From the NCBI GenBank assembly GCA_030323885.1, contig CM059189.1:46197015-46261014 (forward strand): a stretch of DNA of 64,000 bases. The letters are read 5' to 3'. Each line of letters opens with the position of its first letter. Position 1 is the stretch's first letter. This document shows positions 20,632 to 32,215 of this stretch, one piece after another. The translations under genes were made by a program, and so were the position numbers. The stretch comes from Branchipolynoe longqiensis. Lineage: Eukaryota > Annelida > Polychaeta > Phyllodocida > Polynoidae. Below the pieces are notes generated by a model that was not told the origin of the DNA, made no database searches, and was given only the letters and a program-made list of their open reading frames with translations.

Positions 20632-20936
20632 TGTGGCATTCTCTGGGGCGGAGTGGTTAGAGTGTCTGACTTTTTTCTAGGTCAGACTCCTAATCTGAGG
20701 GTCGGCAGTTCGATTCCCCGTGCCCCCAGATCTGCCAATTTGGATTTCCACTGCTGTGTATAACTTACAGCGTCATCAAAGGCCGGTTGCTCTCATACCA
20801 TGTCAATGTGGTGTGGAAGTTTAAATTCCCTTGGGTTGGTAAAAGTGTAGGCTCGGGCTTTCTATCGACCAGCAGTGGAATGAGGAAGACCAGTCATCTA
20901 TGACTGAAATTTCCCCTGCTTAGACATTCATGGACC
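20632..20936 (+). repeat. S2 SINE, copy b
   Basis: GGGCGGAGTGGTTAGAGTG, GTCAGACTCCTAATCTG and GGCAGTTCGATTCCCCG give a well-preserved tRNA-like head, followed by the S2 body. Its 3' end (GACCAGTCATCTATGACTGA to AAATTTCCCCTGC) differs from copy a. The same phrase occurs inverted at 36080-36120 and 43780-43830. Confidence 0.85.
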
Positions 20937-21448
20937 AAAATATATATATATATATATATAATATATAGATAATATATAGATAATATAAATATCATAAATA
21001 AGGACCTGTTCAATGCCTGCTATTGTAGTTAGAAGAGTGCCCGTAATATCCTGTAGTATTAATGAGGTGTCTGCTTTACCAAACTACATGCATTGCAAAT
21101 TGAATTAGTGACAGTATTTCATATGCACTTAACATCAGTAATACCTGTCTTCAAAGAACAACTTTGTACACAAATATCGTTCTGAAATAGCAGATCAGAA
21201 GAAAAATCAAACCAAATAAAAAATAGTGTGTACTTTGACAAATTGTTTGCAAATGAGAGGTGTCCGCTCGTGAAGACAGATACTGATGTGCTAGATATCA
21301 GTTATGCCGGAACGCGGTATTGATCGAGGAAGTATGAACTGCCATGTTGTTTCCTGCACATGTTGTTGCGGTACAGTTTGCAATACCATGTTGTTTGCAG
21401 TGTATATTATGATTGTTTTATGCTTGCTCAGATGAAAACCATGCTAGC
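20937..21448. other. unassigned; TA-rich at the left
   Basis: TA microsatellite at about 20940-20962 and duplicated ATATAGATAATA words, then sequence without recognisable features. Confidence 0.4.
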
Positions 21449-21795
21449 ATTAAAGTTGCATAATCCGATGGTTTAGAATTTCTGTCATTTTCTGAGATAT
21501 GTATATATATATTAAGTTGATCGATATAATCTACTTTACCTTACCTTGAAGTAACTTTTAAGTTAAGCGGCTACCGTTTGAGATATTTGAAGTGCAAACA
21601 TGCAAAATTAATTTGGCAAGCACGCCAAAACTCTGACCCCCATAGGCTTCAGCAGAAACAGGTACTATTAAAATGCCTTGGTATTACCTTCTATGTGGCA
21701 ATACATGTTTAATAAGTGCTTGAGTATCTAAGTTAGATATGTAGAATCAAATCTAGATAATTGTTTTGGGTTTCAAGCAATATTGTTTCAGAAGT
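21449..21795 (+). mobile_element. M1 TIR element
   Basis: Left terminus ATTAAAGTTGCATAATCCGA, then the full order of M1 body words (TACTTTACC, GAAGTAACTTTTA, GCAAAATTAATTTGGCAAGC, CATAGGCTTC, AGTTAGATATGTAGAATCAA). The right terminus is decayed. Confidence 0.8.
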
Positions 21796-21872
21796 ATTTA
21801 AAAAGATCTAAATACAATTTCCTTTTGGTAAATCAGTTTGTTCTGCTGAATAAGTTCTTTTGTAAGTGCCGA

Positions 21873-22206
21873 TCATATTTAACAGAATTACATACGCAAT
21901 AAGTGAAATTGATCAATTTAACCCTAAATTCGAACCCTTCTTAAGGCTACCGCCGCATTGGCGGCGATATTAATAGTTATATTTTCGAATCGACGAACGT
22001 ACAGTCAACAAACCGCCGCCGCCACCAGTATGGAAAGCGACATCGATGCGGCAGCAGCAGCAATTTGTTTACTTTACGGTCGTCGATTCGAAAATATAAA
22101 TATTAATATCACCGCCAATGCGGCGGTAGCCTTAATAACGCTTTGAATTTAGGGTTAAATTGATCAAATTTCACTTACTACGTATGTAATTCTGTTAAAT
22201 ATGATA
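21873..22206. mobile_element. foldback (near-palindromic) TIR element
   Basis: The left arm (ATTTAACAGAATTACATACG, AATTGATCAATTTAACCCTA, GGCTACCGCCGCATTGGCGG, ATTTTCGAATCGACGA) is repeated in inverse order at the right end (TCGTCGATTCGAAAATATAA to CGTATGTAATTCTGTTAAAT). Arms are about 140 bp with a GCAGCAGCAGC-containing loop, so the single strand would form a near-complete hairpin. Confidence 0.9.
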
Positions 22207-23439
22207 GTATTTAATATATTTGAGCCTAATATATGGCTACAAACGCAGAGGGATTTCCCAAATCTATAAATAACTGAAACGTTAGCTAACCCGCGCGCAC
22301 TTTGGACTCATATATCCCCCGTGACACATTTGGAACCCTGGGGTTAGCTAACCTGGGACCCGCCTTTAACCCTGGTATGGTTAAAAATTGGCTCATACAT
22401 ATGGGCCCTGTTGTAGTAAGGTTTAATGTAGGGTCTGAAGGCAGCGACAAATGTTTGTATCATTTTTATAAAGTCGCTCAAAAGAGAAACTGCAAGTCCC
22501 TTTTATAAATATTTAATTAAATTTCTGTTTAAGTCTCGATAATAGAAACAAACTTTCTTCTAATCGTGCAATTCCGATTAACTTGCATTTCGATTTGATT
22601 CTCAGAATTTAATCGCTGTCACTTCACTTCATTGAAATATAATATATCATTTGAGCGACCTCCACTATAAAATAAAGCTTTGGTGATTCAGAAAGATCAT
22701 AAACTTAAAAGCTCTTTCAAATATAATAGGCAATGTATTGAAATGGTGAGGATCATCCATTCTATCTATTCTAAAAAAAAATCATGGAAGCCTGTGGCAT
22801 TGTACCTCAGCTTAAACGATGACATCTGCGATGGTGGCGCCACAAGCGCTTGTGTGGAGCGGCCCCGCAACAAATATGTAATGGAATACAAATAATTAAG
22901 CGTACTAAACATAATAATTAAAGTGTGGAAAACGCTCTGCCTATTTATATAAATGTAATATGTAATACATTATTAAATACATATTTTTTATCATATTTAA
23001 ACAGGACCATAATTCAAAGTTGTGCTTGATCCGGTTAGGGGAGCCACTGCCCTGCCCTCTGGTGGGTGATTTGACACGACAACCCACTGCTATGACCTCC
23101 TGACCCTCCTGGGGTAGACGGCCACTTTCCCCCAGTTAATCACATCTCACAGACTTGACCAAAAGTGTCCTCTTTTTTTAATCTTTTATATAGAATGTGC
23201 TTCATAGAGCTCAGCTCTGGGTTCATCTGGATCCACCCTCAGGTCTGGTTCCACAGATATAAGCCACTCTTGAAGCTAACCTGCTCGGTTTCGACATCGG
23301 TTACATATAGAATTAAAACTCTAAGTCTTTGTGAAGAGTTCAGGCGAAAAAACCGACAATCCATTTCAGGTGTTTGCTGTCAAATATAATTTGCTGTTTT
23401 AGTCCTACTTTCCCGTTAAAGTCTATCAAGTTCACGTTG
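22207..23439. other. unassigned
   Basis: Contains short palindromes (GTTAGCTAACC twice near 22283-22352), a phrase shared with 55800-55830 (ACGCTC-GCCTATTTATATAAAT) and an M3 fragment (GAAGAGTTCAGGCGAAAAAAC near 23334). No coding signal. Confidence 0.4.
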
Positions 23440-23732
23440 AATATCCTAGTCGTGGGTTCTAACCCTGGTCGAGTCAAACCAATGACTTAAAAAGTTATAC
23501 TTATCGCTTCCTAGCTAGGCGCTTGGCATTATTAGGACAGGGCAAGGACTGGTGTGCTCAGTGTCAGGATAATGTGACTGAGCGGGACACCAGGTCATGG
23601 TGCCGGCGGCCTAGTTTCCCAGTGGGACAGCACTATAAAGTCGCCATGAGTGTGCACTGTCACAAGTCGGTACCCATCCTGGTATGACCTTAAATGTTGC
23701 TAGGACCTAAAACAACAACAAACAAATAATCC
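23440..23732 (+). repeat. S1 SINE, 5'-truncated
   Basis: Begins in the B-box region (CTAACCCTGGTCGAGTCAAAC) and continues through the whole S1 body (CAGTGTCAGGATAATGTGAC, GGTCATGGTGCCGGCGGCC, CACTATAAAGTCGCCATGAG) to the AAAACAACAACAAACAAA tail. Confidence 0.9.
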
Positions 23733-23825
23733 TAGTAACTGGGGAATGTATCGGTTTTCAGCGAACAAACATATGTGCCTATTGGAATGATGGCAGCTTC
23801 AGCTCACCCTGGTGGTTGTTGTTGA

Positions 23826-24124
23826 AGATTTATACTGCCTATCATGGATAAGCCTGAATAGGCTTGTTTTCACCATTAGACAGTTTGTTGATAGAAAGCC
23901 TGAGCCTACACTTTTACCAACCCAAGGGATTTTTAACCTCTCACACCACATAGACATGGTATGAGAGCAACTGGCCTTTGATGATGCTGTAAGTTATACA
24001 CAGCGGTGGAAATCCAAATTGGCAGAGATGGAGGGCACAGGAAATCGAACCTCCGACCTTCAGATTAGGAGTCCGACCTAGAAAAAAGTCAGACACTCTA
24101 ACCACTCCGCCACAGAGAACACCA
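23826..24124 (-). repeat. S2 SINE, copy c
   Basis: Inverse of copy a. On the plus strand it starts with AAGATTTATACTGCCTATCA and ends with the inverse tRNA-like head (AACCACTCCGCCACAGAGAA). It is full length and gives the best picture of the 3' end of S2. Confidence 0.88.
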
Positions 24125-24327
24125 CAATGGTAGTAATGGTTTCAAATCGGTCCTATTGGCGTGTATTAGTTGTTGCGCCGAAACAAATTATTGATGCTAT
24201 CTAGGCTTTAATCAAATATCAGGATAATCACAAGTTAATGATGTATAATAACATCATGGGAGGTATGATTTCCATGCTTGGATTTGGAGAAAGGTGTCTT
24301 ACTTTTGGAGGTCACATGGTCAACAGA

Positions 24328-25250
24328 CAGAATGGTCAAATCAGTAAAGCGCCAGTCAGATCAGATCGTCATCCGGGGTGGTCCGTGGCGATCCGGGATG
24401 ATCTGTGGCTCGTCCGTGGTGGTCCGGCGTGATCCGTGGCTGATCCGGGGTCCGCCGCGGATGTATTAACATTTTTTAAACATCCGGGGTGGTCCGGTGC
24501 ATTTTGCGATCCGGGCTCGATCCGGCATGATCCGGGGGTGGTCCGGGTAGTCCGGGGGTGGACCGGGGGTGAACAGGGGCCGGTTCGGGCTGTCTGGTTT
24601 AACCAGGACCACCCCCGGACTTTCCCGGACTACCCCCGGCGTAGCCAAGGACCACTCCCGGACTTCCCGGATAAGACCCGGACGCCCTGGATCAGCCCGG
24701 ATCACCACGGATCAGCCACGGATCGCCCCGGACTGCCCGGTTTACGCGGATCACTCGTCCGGGACTAGTCCATGACTACACTGGGGAACCGGGACGATCC
24801 GGCCTCTGGTCCGGGGCTCATCCGGGGGCTCATCTGGGAAGGTGTGAGACTGCGAGGCAAAAAACGTCGAAAAACAGCGATTTTATCCGGGGCGGTCCGG
24901 GCAACTGGTCCGGGGGTGGTCCGGCTCAAAATCCGGGCTCGTCCGGGTAGGTGTGACTGGGGCTTTAGTGCAGGAAGTTGGCACGTTTGAACTTCGACTG
25001 AGGCCAACGAATGACTTACAAAATTGATACTTGTCGCTACCGAACCTGGTGGTTGGCATTACCAGGAGAGGGCAAGGACTGGTTTGTTCTGTATCAGGAA
25101 AATGTGGCTGAGTGGGATATCGGGTCATGGAGCCAGGTTCCAGTGGGACAGCACTATGAAGGCGCCATCAGTGTGCACTGTCACAAGTCAGTATACCCGT
25201 CCGCATATGACCTTAGATGTTGCCAGGATGTAACACAACAACAAACAACA
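24328..25250 (+). repeat. S1 SINE split by an F element
   Basis: The first bases (GAATGGTCAAATCAGTA) match the tRNA-like S1 head. The rest of S1 resumes after 24967 with a decayed head, CGAATGACTTACAAAATTGA and the full body to AACACAACAACAAACAAC. The 619-bp F element sits inside the head, so the SINE is older than the F insertion. Confidence 0.75.
24347..24965. mobile_element. F element 2 (TA-flanked, CCGGGG-rich)
   Basis: Flanked by TA (24345-24346, 24966-24967). Termini AAGCGCCAGTCA and, inverted, AAGCCCCAGTCACACC. The interior is made of TCCGGGG(TGG) words at about 10-bp steps: forward to about 24590, inverted between 24600 and 24730, then forward again, so it folds into large hairpins. 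An AT-rich quasi-palindrome (GATGTATTAA ... TTTAAACATC, 24459-24483) stands alone in this GC-rich interior. Several long frames here are artefacts of the repeat. Confidence 0.85.
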
Positions 25251-25879
25251 TCTAGTTCATGGCCATTTTATGACATGCAGTGAAGTCTCATTACAATGCG
25301 CCCTGATTTAACACAACTTCAGATAGAGCGAATTGAGTCATTCGACCGATAATTATTTAATTCAAAGGTACTTCAATAAATTGAAACTTAATTTAGCGTG
25401 ACCTCACTTTTGTTGCGATGATATATTATTGATCCCAATGATCAGATTATAACAGGGTTTGACCGTATAGTTATGTATATGTTTATATGTTAGCTTACTA
25501 TAACTATAATATGTTCATAAAGACATGGAGCTAATATAAGGATTAACAACCAACTAATTTGATCTGGACTTGGAGGAGTCGCTGAGACCAGTTTGATTTA
25601 AAGGCTGGGGCGGGTATGTTAGACCACTGCCATGGGTCTTGCTGTGCCCTTTAACGATCATTAAACAAATTATATTTCCAAAGCCTTCAACATCAGTTTG
25701 ATTCCTTCTTATGCGAATCAGCTGGGATAAATAGTAATTGCATACCTTTAGTCTTTCTCACCAAAATACCCTTTCCAAGCCTTCAATACCAGTGCGACTC
25801 ATCTGAATCAACTGCGAGAAATTCCAATTCCATGCCACTTGTTTTCCTCATCCCACTCCTTCTTACCTCTATATCCTGG
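25251..25879. other. unassigned
   Basis: No recognisable element. A local direct repeat (CCAAGCCTTCAA, about 25678 and 25775) is present. Confidence 0.4.
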
Positions 25880-26261
25880 CAAAGGCCCCATCATACTAAG
25901 ATGGCTCACTGCCTATCTCTCCCATGGTAATGTAAATTCTGCAGTGCCACCTTGTGGTGGGTTTGATCAGCCTGGCTGCTGGTTAGTGTTTCACATGTAA
26001 ACACATACAATTATATTATACATGAAATAGGTAAGTATGAATACACATCAATATGAAATTGCTATGAACAAATATACATCATCATCAGCATCATCATCAG
26101 CATCGCCATCATCACACATCTTTCAAATTCATATATACATTCATACATATAATATAGCGCCTGTTTAACCAAGCGAACAGCCAGCGCACCAAGTGGTGGG
26201 TTTGATCATTTGATTACACAGTACAGGCTGAGTGAGCCATCTTAGTATTATAGGGTCTTTG
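25880..26261. mobile_element. M2 TIR element (hAT-like MITE), copy 1
   Basis: Inverse termini CAAAGGCCCCATCATACTAA and CTTAGTATTATAGGGTCTTTG extend about 31 bp including GGCTCACT. The interior has CATCATCAGCATCATCATCAG and TGAATACACATCAATATGAA, also found in the copy at 62627-63010. CAAAG termini fit hAT-type TIRs. No transposase is present. Confidence 0.85.
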
Positions 26262-26867
26262 ATAATTGTAAAACAGAGCCCCAGGCAAAGTACTGCCAAG
26301 TATCAATGTTGTATTACATCTGTATATGTGACACAGCCTCCGCGGATCGATCCCACGACCTCCCGCCCAGGAATCATATGCTGGACTGGCTCAACTAGGT
26401 ATACAGGCAGTTGGGAGGAGGGATATAGGGTATGAACTGAGGTCACGCTAAACAGAAGTGCAGCCATTGTGGAGATACCACCACAATAACAACCCCAACA
26501 AACTCAATGCATTGTCAGGTTGTTTACTGGTTGATATCGCCACAATAGCCGCACTTCCGTTTGATGACGTCACGGGAATACCCTGTATAGGTTGTGGGCA
26601 GCCTTCACTATGGGCTGGTGTCCTCCTGTGTACCATTAGAAGGCCATGACAGAGCACGTGGCTTGTAAATAACAGCCATAAAAGGAACACAGGCCTCTGG
26701 TGCGCACCCCAACCATTCACAGAAGCATCTAGGCAGTCAGGTCAATCAATCACTCAGGTTTCTTTGGCAAATAACATGGTAGAATCACTGGTTCTCACAA
26801 TCTTCTAACATGTTGCATTTTCTGTTTGATCTTTTTAATTTTAATATTTTGTTTGCATTGAGGCTGT
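26262..26867. other. unassigned, with a tRNA-like fragment
   Basis: GCGGATCGATCCCACGACCTCC near 26341 looks like an inverse B-box region of a SINE head. Nothing else is recognised. Confidence 0.4.
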
Positions 26868-27230
26868 ATTTATACTGTCCATAGCATATAAGCCCGGGTA
26901 CCCAGGCTTGTTTTCAATGCTGGCCCGTTGTAGTGTTGGTGTTAAATGACCACACAGTAGCTGCTGATAAGGTATTTGATTGCCTGCATTTCAGTAGCAG
27001 ATAGATAGTTGGTTGGTATGGTTAGTTGCCTATGTTATTTTTTTTTGGATTTTCTTGGCATATATGTATTTTATTTTGTTCTACTCTTATTACTAGACTA
27101 ACCTACTCCTATTTACATATCATAGGGTTGTACATAGCTGTGTGGTGTGTTATCTGGCTACTTTTGGCATGGTTACATTCCATTGGGCGTCCCGCTGTTG
27201 GGCCATGACATATCACATGCCCCTATTTTA
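26868..27230 (+). repeat. R3 dispersed repeat, copy 1
   Basis: Shares CCATAGCATATAAGCCCGGG, GGCTTGTTTTCAATGCTGG, CTTATTACTAGACTAACCTACTC and GGCCATGACATATCACATGCC in the same order with 42455-42870 (+) and 31765-32215 (-). No terminal inverted repeats or coding capacity seen. The class is unknown. Confidence 0.75.
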
Positions 27231-27269
27231 ATGTATGCATTGGTGTTGTTTGGTTGGTGGCAACATCCT

Positions 27270-27425
27270 GGCAACATCAACATCCTGGCAGCATATAAGG
27301 TCATATCAGAATGGGTACCAGCTTGTGACAGTGCACACTCATGGCGACTTTCTACTGCCCTAATGGAAAATCAGGCTGCCAGCACCATGACCCCAATATC
27401 CCACTCAATCACATTACCCAAACAC
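27270..27425 (-). repeat. S1 SINE fragment
   Basis: Inverse S1 body from GCAGCATATAAGGTCATATC to CCCAAACACTGAGC. Head and tail are missing. Confidence 0.75.
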
Positions 27426-27626
27426 TGAGCTGACTGTGAAAGTACAACGTCTGAACAGTTTGACTTCTGGATACTGAATGGTTTATTCATGTCCAGGGCT
27501 CGCTGAACCCGCCGGCTAAACTTTCCATGATGTCATCTCATTTACATAATCCTTTGTCTCCAAACATTTGCATCTCATTAACATATATTATCCACCTGCC
27601 TATACGTCTATTATGCATATATCACA

Positions 27627-27783
27627 CTGACCAGTCCATGCTCCATTCTATTAATGCAGAGCGCCAAACTAGGAAGTGACAAGTTGTCAATGGTGTAAGT
27701 CATTCGCTTGACTCCACCGGGAATCGAACTCCCGATCTCCCGCACGAGAGGCTTGCGTTGTACCTATTCGGCCATCGCGTCCG
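27627..27783 (-). repeat. S1 SINE head with well-preserved tRNA-like region
   Basis: Inverse reading: GCGATGGCCGAATAGGTACA (A box), GGGAGTTCGATTCCCGG (B box), then the S1 junction words. The acceptor-stem halves do not pair, so this is a SINE head and not a tRNA gene. Confidence 0.75.
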
Positions 27784-27887
27784 TTTTTTTTTGTATTCAT
27801 TGGTGACCCGGGAGAAATTTCAACCAACGACAAACAATCTTCAGCATTCCACTTGCCACTTGCCTGTATCTAGATCCAAGTTGGATA

Positions 27888-27963
27888 TGTGGAATCAAAT
27901 CTAGATCAGTGTCTTGGTTTAGAAAATGTTATGCTTTTATAGGATTATGCAGCTTTAATATCA
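27888..27963 (+). repeat. M1 right-end fragment
   Basis: GGATATGTGGAATCAAATCTAGATC through GGATTATGCAGCTTTAATA matches the right end of M1. It is followed at once by an inverse copy of the terminus (ATTAAAGCTGCATG). Confidence 0.7.
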
Positions 27964-28044
27964 ATTAAAGCTGCATGTTATTATACAGACGTTGCATGAG
28001 CAGCTTGAGATCAAACTATTTATTATGAAAACCGCAAAAGATAT

Positions 28045-28283
28045 GAAGAGTTCAGGCGCAAATCCCCGTAAACACCAATCCAAAAATGTAATTTAAAAAA
28101 GGATTTTTACCTGAAAATAATTCTAATTCTCACGAATTTCACCTCGCTTATGATCACATTGTTATGTAGCAATGAACACAAACAAATAGGAATATGAATA
28201 TAGTTAACTTTTTGAAGGTTTGATTCCAATGTTTATCTCACTTTTTGCATTGGCATTTACGGGGTTTTGCGTCTGAACACTTC
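28045..28283. mobile_element. M3 TIR element (239 bp)
   Basis: Termini GAAGAGTTCAGGCGCAAATC and, inverted, GAAGTGTTCAGACGCAAAAC, extending over CCCCGTAAA to about 32 bp. The flanks are ATAT on both sides. A 3' two-thirds copy lies at 56340-56533. Confidence 0.85.
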
Positions 28284-28448
28284 ATATGCACTTGTCTGGA
28301 TATGCATTTTTGAACAACCACATATCACCCATGACATGTGTTCCCGTGACGATGCTGTACAGATGGCGAACGTACGCTATGTAAACATAAATACAAGTAT
28401 GTCAGTGCATTGTCTGAATGTTTATAATCATAACAATTAAATTACTCA

Positions 28449-29135
28449 TGGTGCTGTCACATTACGACGCTCCGTGCCAACGTATGTCGACGTATGTGAT
28501 GTTTTGCTGCTATGTCGGGATACGCCAGTATGCGTTATGCATGTTAGGCACGCGTTGGTATACGTCAATGTACATCGACGTTCATCGAGATACAGTGTCA
28601 CACGTCTGGGGGCCAGCAAAGTTTTGTGCATGCACAAAACTTTCGACACATGACAACGTTCGACAAGGTGTGGATTTTACGTCTGCCATACGTTATGTAA
28701 GCGTTAGACTTATGTCAATGTACATTAGATGTACGTTAGTCAAACGTTGTTCACTATGTTGCACTACGTTGCACTATGTTGCACTACATTGACCTACTTT
28801 GAAGGCAGTGGGAACATACAGTCCGCATACTGACAATGTATGGATAACGTACACCTAATCTACGTCTAACGTACGTTTAGCGTTTCTCCAGCGTGTCTTG
28901 ACATATGTAACATACTATGCGCAGTTCTGGCGATCGAATAACGTATATAATGTTCACCGGCATTCTGTGAACGTACCGTGAGCGTAATTCAAGCATTTTT
29001 CGCCGGAGGTACGTTAGGCAGACGTTGGTCATACGTTGGCCATACGGTATGTATACATCCAACTTTGCCCCCCCACGCCGAAAAGTTTGATGCTTCTCGA
29101 CGTAAAAAAGTGATTTTCTGCGTTGGCGGCGCACT
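28449..29135. mobile_element. F-like element, right end unclear
   Basis: The left terminus GGTGCTGTCACATTACGACG resembles the F TIR core. The interior is ACGTATG/GTACGTTA words as in F element 1. At 28618-28643 there is a perfect 26-bp palindrome (half-site AAAGTTTTGTGCA). The right part shares CGCCGAAAAGTTTGATGC with F element 1 (near 15765), but the right TIR is not recognisable, so the end is approximate. Confidence 0.65.
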
Positions 29136-29504
29136 GGCATATAAAAGACCCCGTGCTGCTTATTGGAAAGAGTAGCCCATGTGATAGCAGTGGGTTTCCT
29201 CCAAAATAATATGTCAGAATGACCATATGTTTGACGTCCAATAGCCAATGATAAAAATCCATGCGCTCTAGAGGCGGCGTTAAATATAACAAACTTTTGT
29301 TTCGCTCTCATCAGTACCGTAATTGATGGCTGGCGTCTTTCCCTCCCTCCCCTACCCAACCCACCCCACACCACCCCACCCCCTCAGTCACAAAAAAACA
29401 CACACTCACACACCACACCAACACACTAACATTCCAATGTCACTCTTCTCCCCACGCTGATAGATCTGCTGATGCCATGTGGGTATGACGTGCTCTAGTA
29501 AACT

Positions 29505-30487
29505 TGGTAGGTTGCATATATATGTACATACAGACATGATAAATGATATACCACATAACGTATATATGTATCTATATAAGTATATCGAATATCGGAACAG
29601 GCTAACATGTGAAATAGGATATAAGAAAACAGGTTAGTACCTTTGTTTACGGTACATTCAGATAATAAATGATATATCTAATAACTATATATATATTATA
29701 CATATATGGGTTATTTTCCAAAACTGGGCACCACATATTTGGTTTCTAAGTTACGATGCTGATAATTAAGTCTTTGTTTTATTGATAGCAAGTCAAATAA
29801 TTATTTTAGCCTCTGTCTATTAGGTATGTTAGCAGTTCTACATGGATTGAATTTATCCAACATAAGGTATCAATAGTATAATTGTATGATTTTGCGCTAG
29901 AGTGAAAATGTGAAAATTTACACTTTGACACTTTACATGTAGCCAAACTTGTTTTCAACTCATTTTTGAACTTTTTTCTTGTAAGTCATAACCTTATCTG
30001 CTTAACAGTAATCAATAAAATCTTGTTTGACTATGTTGTATATGTTAAACATGAGGTTCTGGATGTGTCTTTGATGTTCATGTTACATGAGTGATATTAA
30101 TGTATTGCTCAATTTGTATAAGATCTAATTCAAAAAGTGAAACTCATTTTTTTCAACTCTGACATATGCACAACATGCAAACCTTCATAGGACATTGGAT
30201 TAGACTATTATTTGGAAGGTTTTTTGCTATTATTTGGAAGGTTTTCACTTTTGGTTTCCATGTCACACTTCGGTGCCCAGTTTTAGAGAATAACCCAAAT
30301 ATATAGTTATGTCCAAATGTGCTAACCTATTATTTTAATTGTATCCTATTTCGCATATTATTCCGTTCCGATATTCGCCACCACTGTCACCACCTGGAGT
30401 CATTTCCCATTAACTCGCCGATTTCAGGCTTATTCAACATTTAAAAAAAATACCAAGCAAAGGAATTTAATATATATATAACCTACC
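29505..30487. mobile_element. large nested TIR element
   Basis: The outer left arm (GGTAGGTTGCATATATATG, CGAATATCGGAACAGGC, GAAATAGGATATAAG) recurs inverted on the right (TTGTATCCTATTTCGC, CCGTTCCGATATTCGCC, ATATATATATAACCTACC). It encloses the inner element at 29707-30297. There is no coding capacity. Confidence 0.75.
29707..30297. mobile_element. inner TIR element, 591 bp
   Basis: Starts TGGGTTATTTTCCAAAACTG and ends with the inverse, CAGTTTTAGAGAATAACCCA; the TIR continues to GGGCACC (26 bp). The AT-rich interior has no reading frame. It may be the core of the outer inverted repeat. Confidence 0.85.
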
Positions 30488-30639
30488 AGTGATTATTTAA
30501 AAATATGAATATTCACTTTAAATGTCAGTGACAACATTTCTGAAAAAATGCAATTTCATTCAGCCGTAGCAGTGGGCTAGCCGCTAAGAGCCCTGATTGG
30601 CTTCCCTTGCAGGGCAGCGCGCGTTTGAAAGCCGATGTA

Positions 30640-30800
30640 ACGATTTCAACTTCCCCCCTTCCCAAGTTTCCCCCCGGGAATCTGAAAACGTTTTTAACTT
30701 CCCTCCGGGGAAATTAAAAACGTTTTCAGATTCCTGGGGGGGAACTTAAAAACAGTTTTCAGATTCCTCCCCCTATTTTCAAATTCCCCCCTCTGGGAAT
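30640..30800. repeat. strong hairpin of AACGTTTTCAGATTCC words
   Basis: GGGAATCTGAAAACGTTTTT is followed by the inverse AAAAACGTTTTCAGATTCC across a short CTTCCCTCCGGGGAAA loop (30674-30735), with a third copy just after. It would form a stem of about 25 bp. Confidence 0.85.
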
Positions 30801-31547
30801 TTAAAAATTGTTTAAAAAACTTTAAAAAACGTTTTAAATTTCAGACCTAAAATATTTTTTTCTTAACCATCTTGTAGACTTTTTGTCTCATTTGTGGTTA
30901 AATATGTTTTGTTGTACTAGTAATATTCCATTATGCTATTCTCTGTATATTATAATATTTGTCATGAAAAATAATCAAAAATAAAGAATTACAAAAATAA
31001 AGAAAATTCCCCAAAAATGGGGGGTAGGGAAAGATACTTCTCACTCCGTAGCCTGGTGCCCTGCTTTAATAATTTAGGACAATGATGTAAGCAAAAGGAG
31101 GCGAAATGTGCAATGATTGAGGTCGATATCAGTTTATTACAATTGTACCGACAATAGAATCGCACCAGCAACAGCATAGTAATCGAAGCATGCATAGATG
31201 CGATATCAAGATCAACCATAAGCATCGATTAAGAGGTCTCACAATAACAGTCGTATTATTACCTCAATATTCAACATTCAAAGTGAGAAAGATATCTGGC
31301 TGGGCCAATTGCCCTACCGTTAATAAAAAAAACAAAAAAAAAACAAGTCAGCAGTTGCTTCGAGCGCGTCTGGGAACCATCTGACGAGCTCAACACACAC
31401 TGGGGCGCAGCCGAGCACACACGGCCGCAGCGCCGCGCGTTCCCCTGGCGTCGAACCCGGGAACCACAGTAGTATCGATAACGAAAAGTAGTATAGCCGG
31501 AACCCTTTTTGCCTTACAGCTGCATACAGGAGCTGTATGCGAGTTAT
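30801..31547. other. unassigned
   Basis: AT-rich, then a GC-rich patch (31400-31470) with a possible inverse B box (GCGTCGAACCCGGGAACC). No element delimited. Confidence 0.4.
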
Positions 31548-31725
31548 ATTTGCTTAGTTCCAGCGTGATGCGACTGAGTGGAATATTGGGGCATGGTGCC
31601 AGCAGCCGGATCTCCCAGTGGGACCGCACTATAAAGTTACCATGAGTGTACACCCTCACAAGTCTGTACTGGTCTGGATATTACCTTTGACTGTTGCAAG
31701 GACGTAAAACCCCAACAAACAGACT
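31548..31725 (+). repeat. S1 SINE 3' half
   Basis: Body from GTGATGCGACTGAGTGGAAT through CACTATAAAGTTACCATGAG to the tail GTAAAACCCCAACAAACAG. Confidence 0.75.
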
Positions 31726-31764
31726 AATGTGGAATGGTAATCAGGTTGGGAGACACATGGGTTG

Positions 31765-32215
31765 CAGTTCAATGCGGGTTTATTTGGCACGATGCATACA
31801 AACTGGGCAAAACCTGGACCACCCTCATTAGATAACAAACAACCACAAACCATAAAAAAAAACAGAGACTCGCGATCTGAAAAAAATACAATATATGTAA
31901 AAAAGGGAGACCCTGGAAACACCTTCGAGCAAAACCCCAGAAGGGCATGTGATAGGTCATGGCGCACAAACTGGGCTGCCCCAAGGGGGTAATCTGGACC
32001 AACGTCAGTAGATAACAAACCGCTACAAACTATCTACTGCCTTATAAATGTAGAGTAGGCTAGTTCATAAGTGGTAGTAAAAGAACAATCTAAAACCAAA
32101 AACCTAATATACTATTCGTACCCACTACAAGGGTGATCAGAGAATAAAAACTACTACTACAGCTGGCCAGCATTGAAAACAAGCCCAAACCATCGATCTT
32201 ACACGCTATGAACAG
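31765..32215 (-). repeat. R3 dispersed repeat, copy 2
   Basis: Inverse of the R3 order: GGGCATGTGATAGGTCATGG, TATCTACTG, AGCCTACTCTAC-like words, then CCAGCATTGAAAACAAGCCC. It includes a longer 3' part (31765-31945) shared with the copy at 42455-42870. Confidence 0.7.

Noticed and set aside
24238..25007. Gly/Pro/Arg-rich frames in the CCGGGG region
   Set aside because: Produced by the F element word array. They are present in several frames and both strands.
27705..27783. tRNA gene
   Set aside because: A and B boxes are visible, but the acceptor stem does not pair and the sequence continues into the S1 SINE.
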